Counted from the first letter of the stretch, positions 6,804-15,175 are shown. The stretch is 18,186 bases of DNA from Bifidobacteriaceae bacterium (GCA_030530905.1 JAUMUB010000008.1:1-18186); one strand, 5' to 3'. A program made the numbers and translations. The notes: generated by a model from the letters alone, not told the origin.

Positions 6804-8963
6804 TTATTCATGAATCTTATTCATAACTTTTGCGAGAGAAAGCACGCGCTCTTGTTTGAAAACGTCCTCAGTATGAATAATTTCTTTATTCTCATTAGTT
6901 AAGGGAATACGCCAGTTAGGGTATTGTTCTCCAGAAGTGCCAGGTTGGTTTTGTGCGCGACGCTCACCAGTGCCATCAACTAATGCAGCTTGCAAAAGTA
7001 GTGAAGGTGATTCAAGAAGCAATGAATGCATACCCTCAACAATCTTCTGAACATTGTCGGAAACATGCTCAGCTTCTTCTTCAGTAATCTTATGCTTCTT
7101 AACTAGCAAATTAAGCATTGCGCGACGTTCATCTTCAGCACTCTTTTGGAACTCTTCAACAGTTCCAGTAAGAAGTTTGAGTTCTTCACGAATTTTCACA
7201 TGCTCAAACTCAAGGTAGCCTGCAGTAGGAGGCATATCGTGAGTAGTAACTGAAGCTAATGCATACTTTCTATATGTTTCAGGATCTGCATAAGGGTTAT
7301 GATGCTCAGGATCATATTGGCGAGTGAACCATTCAACAACCACGCCTAAAATGCCGTGTTCGCCTAAAACTTGTGAAACGTATGGTGGCACAGTACCTAA
7401 ATCTTCACCGATTACAATACCGTTTGCGCGACTTGCTTCGATGGAGAGAATAGCAATAAATGCGTTCGCATTGTAATAAACGTATGTGCCGTCCTTAGCG
7501 GAATTGTTTGCAGGAATCCACCATAATCTGAACAAGCCGAGAATATGGTCAATGCGTACAGCACCAGCGTGAGCAAACATGGTATGCACCATTTCGCGGT
7601 ATACTTTATAGCCAGTGTTCTCAAGATACTGAGGGTGGAATGGTGGCTGAGACCAATTCTGACCCTGCTGATTGTAGAAATCAGGAGGCGCGCCAACGCT
7701 TGCGCCTTGTGCGAAGCGTTCAGGAGACCACCAAACATCAGCAGCATATGCGTGAATACCAACAGCCATGTCTTGCATAACACCAATATTCATGCCGTTA
7801 TTTTTTGCATCTTGCTGAATTTTTGTAAGCTGTTCTTGAGCAATCCACTGTAACCAGTAGTAGAAAGTTAGGAGATCCTTATGATCTTCACGAAGCTTAA
7901 TAATTTCTGGTGAATCAGGTCGCATGGTTTCAAACCAAGTAACGTCCTCCTCCCATGGAGTACCCCAAACTTCGAAAGCAACGCTCCAAGTAGCAAATGC
8001 TGTCAAATCTTCTCCTGCTTGAGTGATGAAGTTCTTAAATTCAGCTTCGCGTTGTGCTGAGCGTGGGTGATTAAAAATAACCTCGAGAGCAGTACGCTTA
8101 TATTTCCAAGACTCATCTAAATCGATAAGTTCTGGATTATCATTGCTATCTTCAACTGCTGCATGAGCTGCCTGCACCTTTGCCAATTCGTCTGCAGTTA
8201 ACTCTGCATATTCCGCAATATTTTGTGGACGAATGTACGTATAGTTTAGGAATCTACGTGATTGAGGTAGATATGGTGAAGGTTCAAGTGGGGAGCAAGG
8301 TGCGTTTGCATGGATTGGGTTAATAAGCATGAAGTCAGCGCCGGACTTACTTGAATCATTAACTAAGGTGTTTAAATCAGCGTAATCGCCAACACCCCAT
8401 GACTGTTTGCTGCGTACAGAATAGAATTGTGTCATCCAACCCCACTGTTGGCGTTTTTGCAAAAATTCTGGTAATTCAATACGCTCTGGTGCGCATAATA
8501 CTGTTGCGTTGCAATTATTGTTACTGTCGTCTACTGTTAATTTGTGATATCCAACAGGAAGATCCGCTGGGAAAGTAAGTGATAATTCATGGTCTTCGTT
8601 GCCGTCAGAATTTACATGACATTTCAGAGAAATACTAGTACCATCTTCTAAAGTTAAAGTAGCCTTAATTTCAGTGTTCTTAGTGTGAATCTGAATTTGC
8701 TGGTCTTTACCTTGGAAATGAACAATAGTTGGCGCAATCAAGCGAGAAGATGATTCGCGATTATATTGTTCTAAGGAAGCCGCAATCTCTTTATCATCGT
8801 TTGCTGCAATACCAAGTGCTTGTAATACTTGAGTGATTACAGTATCAGTAATTTCAACGAAGTTGCCAGATTGGTCAATATATGATGTTGCTACGCCATA
8901 TGCTTGTGCTAGTTGAATAAGCGGGCGAGCGAGTCTCTCTTTGCTCTCTTGCTGCTCAGCCAT
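6804..8963 (-). CDS. malQ: 4-alpha-glucanotransferase (amylomaltase), GH77
   Basis: Cytoplasmic disproportionating enzyme that moves maltodextrinyl segments between alpha-1,4-glucans, releasing glucose and lengthening short chains. GH77 landmarks: the nucleophile Asp472 in VRIDHILGLFR (469-479), the acid/base Glu520 in GEDLGTVP (519-526), Asp576 in TTHDMPP (573-579), and the C-terminal QNQPGT (671-676) and NWRIPL (683-688). At 719 aa it belongs to the longer E. coli-like group. Residues 1 to about 165 form an N-terminal beta-rich extension before the catalytic barrel (starting near WGWMTQFYSVRSKQSWGVGD). The ATG is preceded by AAGGAG (minus strand, about 8970-8975). It has its own promoter with a LacI-type site and its own terminator, so it need not be co-transcribed with the pullulanase gene. 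Confidence 0.96.
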   Translation of the reverse strand: MAEQQESKERLARPLIQLAQAYGVATSYIDQSGNFVEITDTVITQVLQALGIAANDDKEIAASLEQYNRESSSRLIAPTIVHFQGKDQQIQIHTKNTEIKATLTLEDGTSISLKCHVNSDGNEDHELSLTFPADLPVGYHKLTVDDSNNNCNATVLCAPERIELPEFLQKRQQWGWMTQFYSVRSKQSWGVGDYADLNTLVNDSSKSGADFMLINPIHANAPCSPLEPSPYLPQSRRFLNYTYIRPQNIAEYAELTADELAKVQAAHAAVEDSNDNPELIDLDESWKYKRTALEVIFNHPRSAQREAEFKNFITQAGEDLTAFATWSVAFEVWGTPWEEDVTWFETMRPDSPEIIKLREDHKDLLTFYYWLQWIAQEQLTKIQQDAKNNGMNIGVMQDMAVGIHAYAADVWWSPERFAQGASVGAPPDFYNQQGQNWSQPPFHPQYLENTGYKVYREMVHTMFAHAGAVRIDHILGLFRLWWIPANNSAKDGTYVYYNANAFIAILSIEASRANGIVIGEDLGTVPPYVSQVLGEHGILGVVVEWFTRQYDPEHHNPYADPETYRKYALASVTTHDMPPTAGYLEFEHVKIREELKLLTGTVEEFQKSAEDERRAMLNLLVKKHKITEEEAEHVSDNVQKIVEGMHSLLLESPSLLLQAALVDGTGERRAQNQPGTSGEQYPNWRIPLTNENKEIIHTEDVFKQERVLSLAKVMNKIHE

Positions 8964-9016
8964 GAAATCTCCTTTGATAACAGCAAATCTACACTTAATT
9001 AATTTATAACAATATT

Positions 9017-9045
9017 AGTATAGTGTAAAATGAAATCGTTTGCAC
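9017..9045 (-). promoter_or_regulatory. Predicted promoter of malQ
   Basis: Minus strand: GTGCAA (-35, 9040-9045), 17 bases, then TATACT (-10, 9017-9022), about 55 bases before the malQ ATG. The -35 quality is modest. The operator-like site overlaps the -35 and spacer. Confidence 0.45.
9031..9044. promoter_or_regulatory. Imperfect LacI-type operator at malQ promoter
   Basis: TGAAATCGTTTGCA shares core AATCGTTT and one perfect half-site (GTTTGCA) with the alpha-glucosidase operator. The other half matches at 5 of 7 positions. Confidence 0.5.
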
Positions 9046-9210
9046 AGCGCGTTGAAAAAAAATTAGAAAATCGCAAAAAATCAGTATTATTACACCATAA
9101 AAACGTTTATTATTTATTAAAAAATATTATCAAAAATTTGGCATAACTTTTCTCAATATTGTTCCTTAAATAGGATAGAAAAATAGCAGACTTACCTTAG
9201 TGATTTTTTT
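9046..9210. other. AT-rich stretch upstream of malQ promoter, no gene
   Basis: With the malQ promoter this completes the 328-base gap between malQ and the pullulanase gene. It is very AT-rich with A- and T-runs. The only notable motif is AAACGTTT at 9101-9108, the same core as the alpha-glucosidase operator, 67 bp centre-to-centre from the promoter-proximal site. It could be an auxiliary operator. No RNA gene or reading frame is supported. Confidence 0.4.
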
Positions 9211-9254
9211 AAAAAGCTCCCCGATTGTGAAGAAAACTTCATCCTCGGGGAGCT
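9211..9254 (-). terminator. Intrinsic terminator of pullulanase gene
   Basis: Perfect 10-bp stem AGCTCCCCGA/TCGGGGAGCT (9215-9224, 9245-9254), enclosing a second 5-bp stem (9228-9232/9237-9241, AAAA loop). In the minus-strand RNA it is followed by U5. It lies 37 bases after the pullulanase stop. Confidence 0.85.
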
Positions 9255-9291
9255 GTAATTACTATGCGAAAAACTATTAATACAATGTTGA

Positions 9292-11232
9292 TTATTGCTC
9301 AATGCGTTTGAACACAATAAAACTATGTTCTGGCGCAACAATACATTCATTACTGTTCTGATCAATCGAAATCTTTGCATGTACATGCGAAGCATCGTCA
9401 CAGAATAATGTGGAATCAGCAAGAATAGCTGAAATACCATGAGTATTAAGGTGCTGAACTGTATCGCTTGGATTGGCAATAATACCTAAATCTCCAACTT
9501 CAATCGCAATCCAGTTATTTTCACAAACTAGTGTATGACGCTCACCAGCATAAAGGATTGGATTCTTGGCGCGTAAATCAATAAGCAAACGATACCATTG
9601 CACAAGATTGCGCTTATTATATGCACGCTGCCAATCAAGCATATTGAGCTCAGGAGAAGAACGGAATGAATTATCGTGACCTTGCTTTGTGCGAGCAAAT
9701 TCTTCACCAGAAAGCATAAAAGGAATACCAGCACTTGTGAGAATAAGACCAGCGCTAATTAAATTTGCATCAAGCACATCTTGCGTGTTAAAAGTATTTT
9801 CATCAGCGCTGTGGTGTAAGCTTAAACATAATTTATCCCAAAGTGTTAAATCATCATGAGCAGAAACGTATTGAATAAACTGTTGAACATCATTGCCATG
9901 AGCCTCAGTATTACGCCATGCATTATGTGCGTTGATCACATGTGACGCAAAAGCTTCGCTATTACCATTGACAAATCCTGACGCATAAGCGTCCATCACG
10001 CTACCCTTGATACTATCGCGAGTTTCATCACAGAACCAGCCGATGCGATGATCAAGCTGTAAACGATTGTCTTTATTTGCTAAACAGGTAGTTGAATCAT
10101 CTAATTTAGATACGTCTGCTGCCCAAGGCTCTCCATACATTTGTACTTGCTTGCCTTGAGGTAATGAGTCAATTGCTGCACGCGCTTCATTCATGGTTTG
10201 TACGTCAATTAAGCCCATAAGATCAAAACGGAATCCGTCAATATGATATTCGCGAACCCAATAGCACAAGGAATTAATAATAAACTTCCTAAACATCGGG
10301 TGTTCACTTGCCATGTCATTACCGCAACCTGAGCCATTCACGAGGCTGTCATCATCCCAACGGCGACAAAAATATCCTGGGGCAACTTGTTCAAAAGCAT
10401 TTTGTGCGACAAACATGTGATTGTATACAACATCCATAATCACACGCATACCTGCTGAATGTAACGCTGCAATCATTTCTTTACATTCTCTAATTCGTGT
10501 TACACCGTCATGAGTGTTGGTTGCATACGAGCCTTCAGGCACGTTATACAACATTGGATCATAACCCCAATTGTATTGTGAGAATCCTGCAATACCATCA
10601 GCGCAAGTGCTGTGATATTCTGGGGCTTCGTCAACAGATCCATAATCGTACATTGGCATAAGCTGCACATGCGTAACACCCAAATATTGTAAATAGGCAA
10701 TACCAGTAGGGAATTGACCTTGATTATCTAAAGAAGTTTCTTTTTGAGTAAAAGCCTTATATTTAGCGCGGTACTGTTCTGGAATTCCACTGTGCTCGTC
10801 ATAGCTGAAATCTCCAATATGAGTTTCCCATACAACAGTTTTTTCTAACGGGATAATTGGAGATACATCCATACTCCAGTTTTCAGGATTGGTATTAGTG
10901 AGATTTATTACCATGCTACGCTCAGAGTTTGCGCCTGCGCTGTAGCACCATGGATCAGCAGTACGATTAGATTCACCATTTTCAAAATCGATTACATAAT
11001 CGTAAAAAATGTCCGAGTTATCACCATCAAGAATATATTCCCAAGCGCCGTTTTCAATACGTGTTAAAGTGTGCTGTGCAAATGGCAGCGATTGCGGATT
11101 GTCATCGTGGAATAATCGTAAGGTGACGGTTTGTGCTTTTGGTGACCAAATTCGAAATGTTGTGGCATCGCTAGTATAAAGTGACCCTAATTCGCCATCG
11201 TATACAGGCCATTGGCTTGGATTAAATTGCAT
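9292..11232 (-). CDS. pulA: Type I pullulanase (debranching enzyme), CBM48 + GH13
   Basis: 646-aa debranching enzyme that hydrolyses alpha-1,6 branch points in pullulan, branched maltodextrins or glycogen fragments. An N-terminal CBM48-like beta domain (about 9-95, including FRIWSPKAQTVTLRLF) precedes the GH13 barrel. The diagnostic type I pullulanase signature YNWGYDP is at 220-226. Catalytic regions: DVVYNH (267-272), the nucleophile Asp337 in GFRFDLMG (333-340), the acid/base Glu368 in YGEPW (366-370), and Asp460 in SAHDDLTLWD (457-466). There is no signal peptide or anchor, so it should act on imported oligosaccharides in the cytoplasm. The ATG has AAGGA six bases upstream. It is the fourth gene after malEFG, but a full intrinsic terminator sits in front of it, so it is probably expressed at a reduced or conditional level. 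Confidence 0.94.
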   Translation of the reverse strand: MQFNPSQWPVYDGELGSLYTSDATTFRIWSPKAQTVTLRLFHDDNPQSLPFAQHTLTRIENGAWEYILDGDNSDIFYDYVIDFENGESNRTADPWCYSAGANSERSMVINLTNTNPENWSMDVSPIIPLEKTVVWETHIGDFSYDEHSGIPEQYRAKYKAFTQKETSLDNQGQFPTGIAYLQYLGVTHVQLMPMYDYGSVDEAPEYHSTCADGIAGFSQYNWGYDPMLYNVPEGSYATNTHDGVTRIRECKEMIAALHSAGMRVIMDVVYNHMFVAQNAFEQVAPGYFCRRWDDDSLVNGSGCGNDMASEHPMFRKFIINSLCYWVREYHIDGFRFDLMGLIDVQTMNEARAAIDSLPQGKQVQMYGEPWAADVSKLDDSTTCLANKDNRLQLDHRIGWFCDETRDSIKGSVMDAYASGFVNGNSEAFASHVINAHNAWRNTEAHGNDVQQFIQYVSAHDDLTLWDKLCLSLHHSADENTFNTQDVLDANLISAGLILTSAGIPFMLSGEEFARTKQGHDNSFRSSPELNMLDWQRAYNKRNLVQWYRLLIDLRAKNPILYAGERHTLVCENNWIAIEVGDLGIIANPSDTVQHLNTHGISAILADSTLFCDDASHVHAKISIDQNSNECIVAPEHSFIVFKRIEQ

Positions 11233-11284
11233 AAACGTTCCTTAATAAAAGCCCTCAAGGAGTTTGAATCAATTCCTTGAGGGC
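11233..11284 (-). terminator. Intrinsic terminator between malG and pullulanase gene
   Basis: Perfect 11-bp stem: GCCCTCAAGGA (11251-11261) with TCCTTGAGGGC (11274-11284), 12-base loop. The minus-strand RNA continues TTTTATTAAGGA. The hairpin foot is only 18 bases before the pullulanase ATG, and the tract runs straight into its ribosome site. A separate promoter cannot fit between. A TATAAT-like box lies in the short gap after malG (about 11302-11309) but lacks a good -35. Confidence 0.8.
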
Positions 11285-11316
11285 AATATGTTCACATAGT
11301 AATTATATATTGCGCA

Positions 11317-12216
11317 TTACTTAACAGAGCCAGACATTGATTCTTCGTAATAGCGCTGCATGATAATGAACAAAATCGCAATTGGAATGGAGACACATAC
11401 TGCGCCTGCTGCGAATCGTGCATACCATTGGTTGATGTACTCCTTGGTGAGCATCTGCCAAAGGCCAAGAGCAACAGTGTAGTTATCTTGTGTTCTTGCG
11501 ATAACCTTTGCCATTACGAAGTCAAGCCATGGGCCTAAGAAGCCTACGATTGCTTGGTATACAATCATTGGCTTACAAATAGGACAGATTATTCTCCAGA
11601 ATACGCCCCATGAAGAGCAACCATCAAGATATGCTGCCTCATCAAGAGACTTTGGAATAGTGTCCATGTAACCCTTCATCACATAGAAGCCAGCGCCAGA
11701 GCCTGCTGAGTAGATGATAATCAAAGCAATAATTGTTGTGTTGCTCTGGGTCAAGCCGAATGCCTTCATGATGAAGTAGATTGCGACAACAGCCATAATG
11801 CTTGGGAACATACCAAGAATTAATGCAATATTCATGAATGAACGACGACCGCGGAAACGAAGACGCGACATGCAGAATGCTACGGATAACACAAAGAATA
11901 AGGAGATGATGCAGGTGAAGGTTGCCACGATGAAAGTATTGATAAACATGCGTGGGAAGTTCATAACATCAGTTTCTGTGAATAACTTAATGTAATTATT
12001 AAAAGTATATTCAGTAGGGAAGAATGTAGTTTGTGTTGGAGCGGTATTCTTGTTAAAACTTTCCAAGAATACCCACACAATTGGCAATAACCAAACAATT
12101 GCAGCTATTGCTAAGAAGATGTGAGTTGCAATATCACCAATAATACGACGAGTGCGCTGGTTGCGCCAAAATGGAAGCTTGTCGTCAACTGTGTTCTTTG
12201 AAATTGAATCGCTCAT
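11317..12216 (-). CDS. malG: Maltodextrin ABC transporter permease, MalG-type
   Basis: Inner-membrane permease of a CUT1 carbohydrate importer, about 299 aa with six predicted transmembrane segments (near 31-52, 90-117, 127-150, 160-180, 218-240, 267-286). The EAA loop that contacts the ATPase is at 192-211 (DEAAYLDGCSSWGVFWRIICP). The C-terminus is short and polar. The start is ambiguous. A GTG at 12225 overlaps the malF stop (GTGA) with AAGGA five bases upstream. The ATG at 12216 has AGGTGA five bases upstream, a longer match to the 16S tail, so I prefer it. Both imply translational coupling to malF. A strong terminator follows 33 bases after the stop. Confidence 0.93.
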   Translation of the reverse strand: MSDSISKNTVDDKLPFWRNQRTRRIIGDIATHIFLAIAAIVWLLPIVWVFLESFNKNTAPTQTTFFPTEYTFNNYIKLFTETDVMNFPRMFINTFIVATFTCIISLFFVLSVAFCMSRLRFRGRRSFMNIALILGMFPSIMAVVAIYFIMKAFGLTQSNTTIIALIIIYSAGSGAGFYVMKGYMDTIPKSLDEAAYLDGCSSWGVFWRIICPICKPMIVYQAIVGFLGPWLDFVMAKVIARTQDNYTVALGLWQMLTKEYINQWYARFAAGAVCVSIPIAILFIIMQRYYEESMSGSVK

Positions 12217-12221
12217 GAAAC

Positions 12222-13625
12222 TCACCTAAATCCTTCTTCGTTCTTATATGATCCAGAGCTTCGATAAGTAACCAAAGCGACAATGGACAATACAATAAAT
12301 GTCATAATACCGATAACTGCACCGAGGTTGTAGTTTGCCTTGTCAACAGTGAGCTTATACAGCCAGGTAATAAGCAAATCAGTTTTACCAGCACTATCAC
12401 CGATTGGCGTTGGAGCGCCACCTGTGAGGAGGTAAATAACGTTGAAGTTGTTGACATTACCTGTGAAGGTTGTAATTAAGTATGGTGTCATTACGAAGAA
12501 AATATAAGGAAGGGTAACGTTTGTGTAACGCTCCCACCAGCTTGCACCATCAAGCTCTGCAGCCTCATACAATTCAGCTGGAACGTTTTGCAAAATACCA
12601 GTAATCTGCATGATGGTGTATGGAATACCAACCCACAAGTTCACAATAATTACTGTGACTCGTGCCCAAGTTGCGTTGGTAAGGAATGGAAGTGGTCCAT
12701 CAATTAATCCTGCGTTAATAAGAAGGCGGTTAATTGCACCATCATTTTGAAGCATGGAGTGTAATACAAGAAGTGATACGAATTGTGGAACTGCGATGGA
12801 CATGGAGAAGCATGCGCGCCAGAATCCCTTTAAACGAGTTGTCTTACGGTTGATGATCATTGCCATGAACATACCTAAGAAGAAGTTAAGGAATGTTGCA
12901 AAGAATGCCCATACTAAAGTCCATGCAAGCACGGACATGAAAAGACGAGGATTGATATCGCTACCTGTAGAAGCAAAAATCTTTGTGAAGTTTTCTAACC
13001 CAACCCACTTGAATAAGACAACATGATCTTTGTCGTAGCTAGTGAAAGCCATTGAAATCATGAATACGAGTGGCAAAATGCTGAAGATAATAATTCCCAA
13101 CGTTGGGAAGAACATGAGTGCAACATGAGCTTTGTCATATGCAAGTGAGGTGATATCTTCTTTGATTGTTAACGGACGTAAATTGTTCTTAATTGCTACC
13201 TGGGCTTTATATGCGCTGCGCATAGAAAGGACTGCGCACAAGATAAGTAATAAGATAACAAAAATGGACATTACGGAGTAGAGTAAGATAACAACAGAGT
13301 TGTCGCCTTCTTGATACGTCCAGAATCCGTTTACTTTTACACGAGTTTGTTTTGCTTCACCGAGGGTGACGATTTTTGATAAGTATTTTTCACCTGAAGT
13401 GAATAAATAAGTAAAGCTTAAAATTTCAATTGCAAGGAAAAGAATACCCTTAACAATTTGTTTACGAACAAGATTTCCTAAACCGAAGATTAGGAGTGAT
13501 AAGCGTGTAACGATATCGCCATTCTTCCATGCCTTAGCAGCTGAATATGGAGAAGGTTGAGTACCGTCTGCATTAGTTTTTGCCCGCGGTTTAGGGTTCT
13601 TGGTTGTTGCTATTGCGGATGCCAT
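12222..13625 (-). CDS. malF: Maltodextrin ABC transporter permease, MalF-type
   Basis: Partner permease of MalG in a CUT1 importer, 467 aa. It has an N-terminal extension with two extra hydrophobic segments (about 56-76 and 111-133) before the six-segment core beginning near 168. The EAA loop is at 354-374 (YEAAELDGASWWERYTNVTLP). The N-terminus is charged and cytoplasmic (KNPKPRAKTNADG). A longer in-frame start at 13736 would add 37 residues translated through the malE-malF hairpin and is rejected. The ATG at 13625 has GAAAGG seven bases upstream. It follows malE after 179 bases containing a long stem-loop and is coupled to malG. No ATPase gene is in the window, so a shared MsmK/MalK-type ATPase elsewhere is likely. 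Confidence 0.94.
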   Translation of the reverse strand: MASAIATTKNPKPRAKTNADGTQPSPYSAAKAWKNGDIVTRLSLLIFGLGNLVRKQIVKGILFLAIEILSFTYLFTSGEKYLSKIVTLGEAKQTRVKVNGFWTYQEGDNSVVILLYSVMSIFVILLLILCAVLSMRSAYKAQVAIKNNLRPLTIKEDITSLAYDKAHVALMFFPTLGIIIFSILPLVFMISMAFTSYDKDHVVLFKWVGLENFTKIFASTGSDINPRLFMSVLAWTLVWAFFATFLNFFLGMFMAMIINRKTTRLKGFWRACFSMSIAVPQFVSLLVLHSMLQNDGAINRLLINAGLIDGPLPFLTNATWARVTVIIVNLWVGIPYTIMQITGILQNVPAELYEAAELDGASWWERYTNVTLPYIFFVMTPYLITTFTGNVNNFNVIYLLTGGAPTPIGDSAGKTDLLITWLYKLTVDKANYNLGAVIGIMTFIVLSIVALVTYRSSGSYKNEEGFR

Positions 13626-13666
13626 AGCGATACCTTTCACAAAATTCGATATATTACAAAGTGATG

Positions 13667-13729
13667 GGCTAGTGTCAGTAGCGTGTTTGTAACTGAACAA
13701 ACTGTTACATTGTACAACTGACACTAGCC
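13667..13729 (-). repeat. Intercistronic hairpin between malE and malF
   Basis: Perfect 13-bp inverted repeat GGCTAGTGTCAGT (13667-13679) and ACTGACACTAGCC (13717-13729), with a 37-base interior that has further short pairings (GTTTGT/ACAAAC, 13685-13702). There is no U-run on the minus strand, so it is more likely an RNA-stabilising or attenuating structure than a full terminator. It could hold malE mRNA above malFG, as in other binding-protein operons. Confidence 0.65.
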
Positions 13730-13804
13730 GATTCACATTAAGGAGAAAGCTGCAATATATGTCGTGTATTGAGCTTTATTAAGTTATGTAGTAATACTTA
13801 TAAG

Positions 13805-15016
13805 TTACTTAATGCCTGCAAGTTGCTTTGCAAAAGCTTCAGTCTTTGCTGCAGCGTTGTCAGCGTTAATTTCCTTATTTGCAAGCTCAGCACCGAAGGT
13901 CTGAGTTGGATCCCAGAAGTCGTTCATCTGAGTGAGAGTAGACTGAAGGATAGAAGTATTTGCAATAGTATCCATCTGAGCCTTAGCTGCTGGGTCGTTC
14001 TTTACTAAGTCAGCTAAGCTGCGGTCGGTTGGAACAGTTGCACGTAATTCGTAATGCTTCTTCTGTGCTTCGGTGGAAGCGAGGAACGCTGCGACCTTAG
14101 AAGCAACTTCTGCGTTCTTGGAGGTTGGGTTGTATGCAATAGCCTTGGAACCGGAGAATGCCTTCATTTGGAAGGTGCCTGCATCGGTGGTGAAGGTAGG
14201 AAGCTGAGCTGCGCCATAGTTATCGCCTAATGCCTTCTTAGCATCGTTTGCTTCCCAAGTACCAGAGAAGTATGCATCTACAGTGCCGTTCTGTAAGCCT
14301 GCAAGACCAGAACCATTGTCATCGAGAACGAAGTTGGAATTATTTACCATATTTGCAAGATACTTTGTTACTGCAGTAGCGTTGTCGCCGAGCTTTACAC
14401 CAGACTTTGCGTCTAAGCCGTTTTCGCCGAAGATTGTTGCGCCTGCGCCAACGTAGAATGCTGGTAAGTACCATGCGTTAGAAATGCTGAATGCTACTTT
14501 ACCCTTTTCTAACATGGTGTCGAGGCTCTTAACATCTTCATCGGAGAACTTGGACTTGTTGTAGTACATGAACCAAGTGTTGCCGCTGAATGGCATACCA
14601 TAATACTTGCCATCGGTGCCGGTGATGGATTCGATCATGGATTCGTCGTTCTGTTCTTTGAGCTGCTTTGTTGCTTCGTCGCTTAATTCGCCGATTGCGT
14701 CAGAGCTTACTAATGAACCTAACTGATCGTTTGCGAACATGTATACATCTGCTGCTGCGGATGGGTCTTGTTTTACGGTCTTGCTTGCATCAGCTTCTGC
14801 AACAACACTGTTCTTCCAAGTGATCTTGTACTCAGGATGTGCCTTTTCGAAAGCCTTTTCCATTACTGGAAGCCATGAATCAGAAGTTGCCTGATCTTCA
14901 GATGAAGACCAAACTGTCAACTGAATGCTATCGCTTGATGCTCCTGATTCACCACATGCTGCTGAGCCAAAGAGTAAGGCTGCGCAAAGTGCTGCACCGA
15001 AAACTTTTTTAATCAT
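13805..15016 (-). CDS. malE: Maltodextrin-binding lipoprotein of ABC transporter
   Basis: Extracellular solute-binding lipoprotein (family 1, MalE-like), 403 aa. The N-terminus is a lipoprotein signal: MIKK, a hydrophobic stretch (5-17), then GSAAC with Cys21 as the acylated residue. The mature protein begins with a Ser/Gly-rich linker and LTVWSSSEDQATSDSW. It is rich in aromatic residues (for example SGNTWFMYYNKSKF, FSGTWEAND) that stack on sugars, and contains the SGSKAIAYNPTSKN segment common in maltose/maltodextrin-binding proteins. It captures oligosaccharides for MalFG. The ATG follows GGGAG six bases upstream. It is first in the malEFG unit, with an operator-overlapped promoter about 135-160 bases upstream and a hairpin after the gene. 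The exact sugar is inferred from the neighbouring alpha-glucan enzymes. Confidence 0.95.
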   Translation of the reverse strand: MIKKVFGAALCAALLFGSAACGESGASSDSIQLTVWSSSEDQATSDSWLPVMEKAFEKAHPEYKITWKNSVVAEADASKTVKQDPSAAADVYMFANDQLGSLVSSDAIGELSDEATKQLKEQNDESMIESITGTDGKYYGMPFSGNTWFMYYNKSKFSDEDVKSLDTMLEKGKVAFSISNAWYLPAFYVGAGATIFGENGLDAKSGVKLGDNATAVTKYLANMVNNSNFVLDDNGSGLAGLQNGTVDAYFSGTWEANDAKKALGDNYGAAQLPTFTTDAGTFQMKAFSGSKAIAYNPTSKNAEVASKVAAFLASTEAQKKHYELRATVPTDRSLADLVKNDPAAKAQMDTIANTSILQSTLTQMNDFWDPTQTFGAELANKEINADNAAAKTEAFAKQLAGIK

Positions 15017-15100
15017 TTATATCTCCCTTGATCTTTCGTAAAGTGTTCTCATGTTAGATTAACTCGCATCATTGCTTTTACTTTTGTAAGTTTGCAACTC

Positions 15101-15112
15101 GTGATTAATCAC
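15101..15112. promoter_or_regulatory. Palindrome in malE leader
   Basis: GTGATTAATCAC is a perfect 12-bp palindrome in the predicted 5' leader of malE. Its GTGA-N4-TCAC spacing does not fit CRP/GlxR-type sites (GTGA-N6-TCAC). It may be a site for another regulator. Confidence 0.35.
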
Positions 15113-15114
15113 TT

Positions 15115-15130
15115 CAAGAGAGCACTCTTG
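15115..15130 (-). repeat. Small hairpin in malE leader
   Basis: CAAGAG and CTCTTG are 6-bp arms around a 4-base loop, adjacent to the 12-bp palindrome, within the predicted untranslated leader. Confidence 0.4.
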
Positions 15131-15146
15131 ATCTCTTGCAATAGAT

Positions 15147-15175
15147 AATATACAACATTTTGCACACGTATGCAA
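15147..15175 (-). promoter_or_regulatory. Predicted promoter of malE
   Basis: Minus strand: TTGCAT (-35, 15170-15175), 17 bases, TATATT (-10, 15147-15152). The -35 is inside the operator palindrome. This would give a leader of about 120 bases. Confidence 0.5.

Noticed and set aside
9192..9479. 95-residue minus-strand frame spanning the pullulanase 3' end and its terminator
   Set aside because: It is out of frame with the pullulanase, runs through the terminator hairpin and shows no family features.
11233..11240. AAACGTTC near the pullulanase start as a further LacI operator
   Set aside because: It is formed by the ribosome site, its spacer and adjacent bases, has no matching outer arms, and lies after the terminator where no promoter fits.
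13626..13736. 37-residue N-terminal extension of MalF
   Set aside because: It would be translated through the 13-bp intercistronic hairpin, has no family-like sequence, and the ATG at 13625 has a proper ribosome site.
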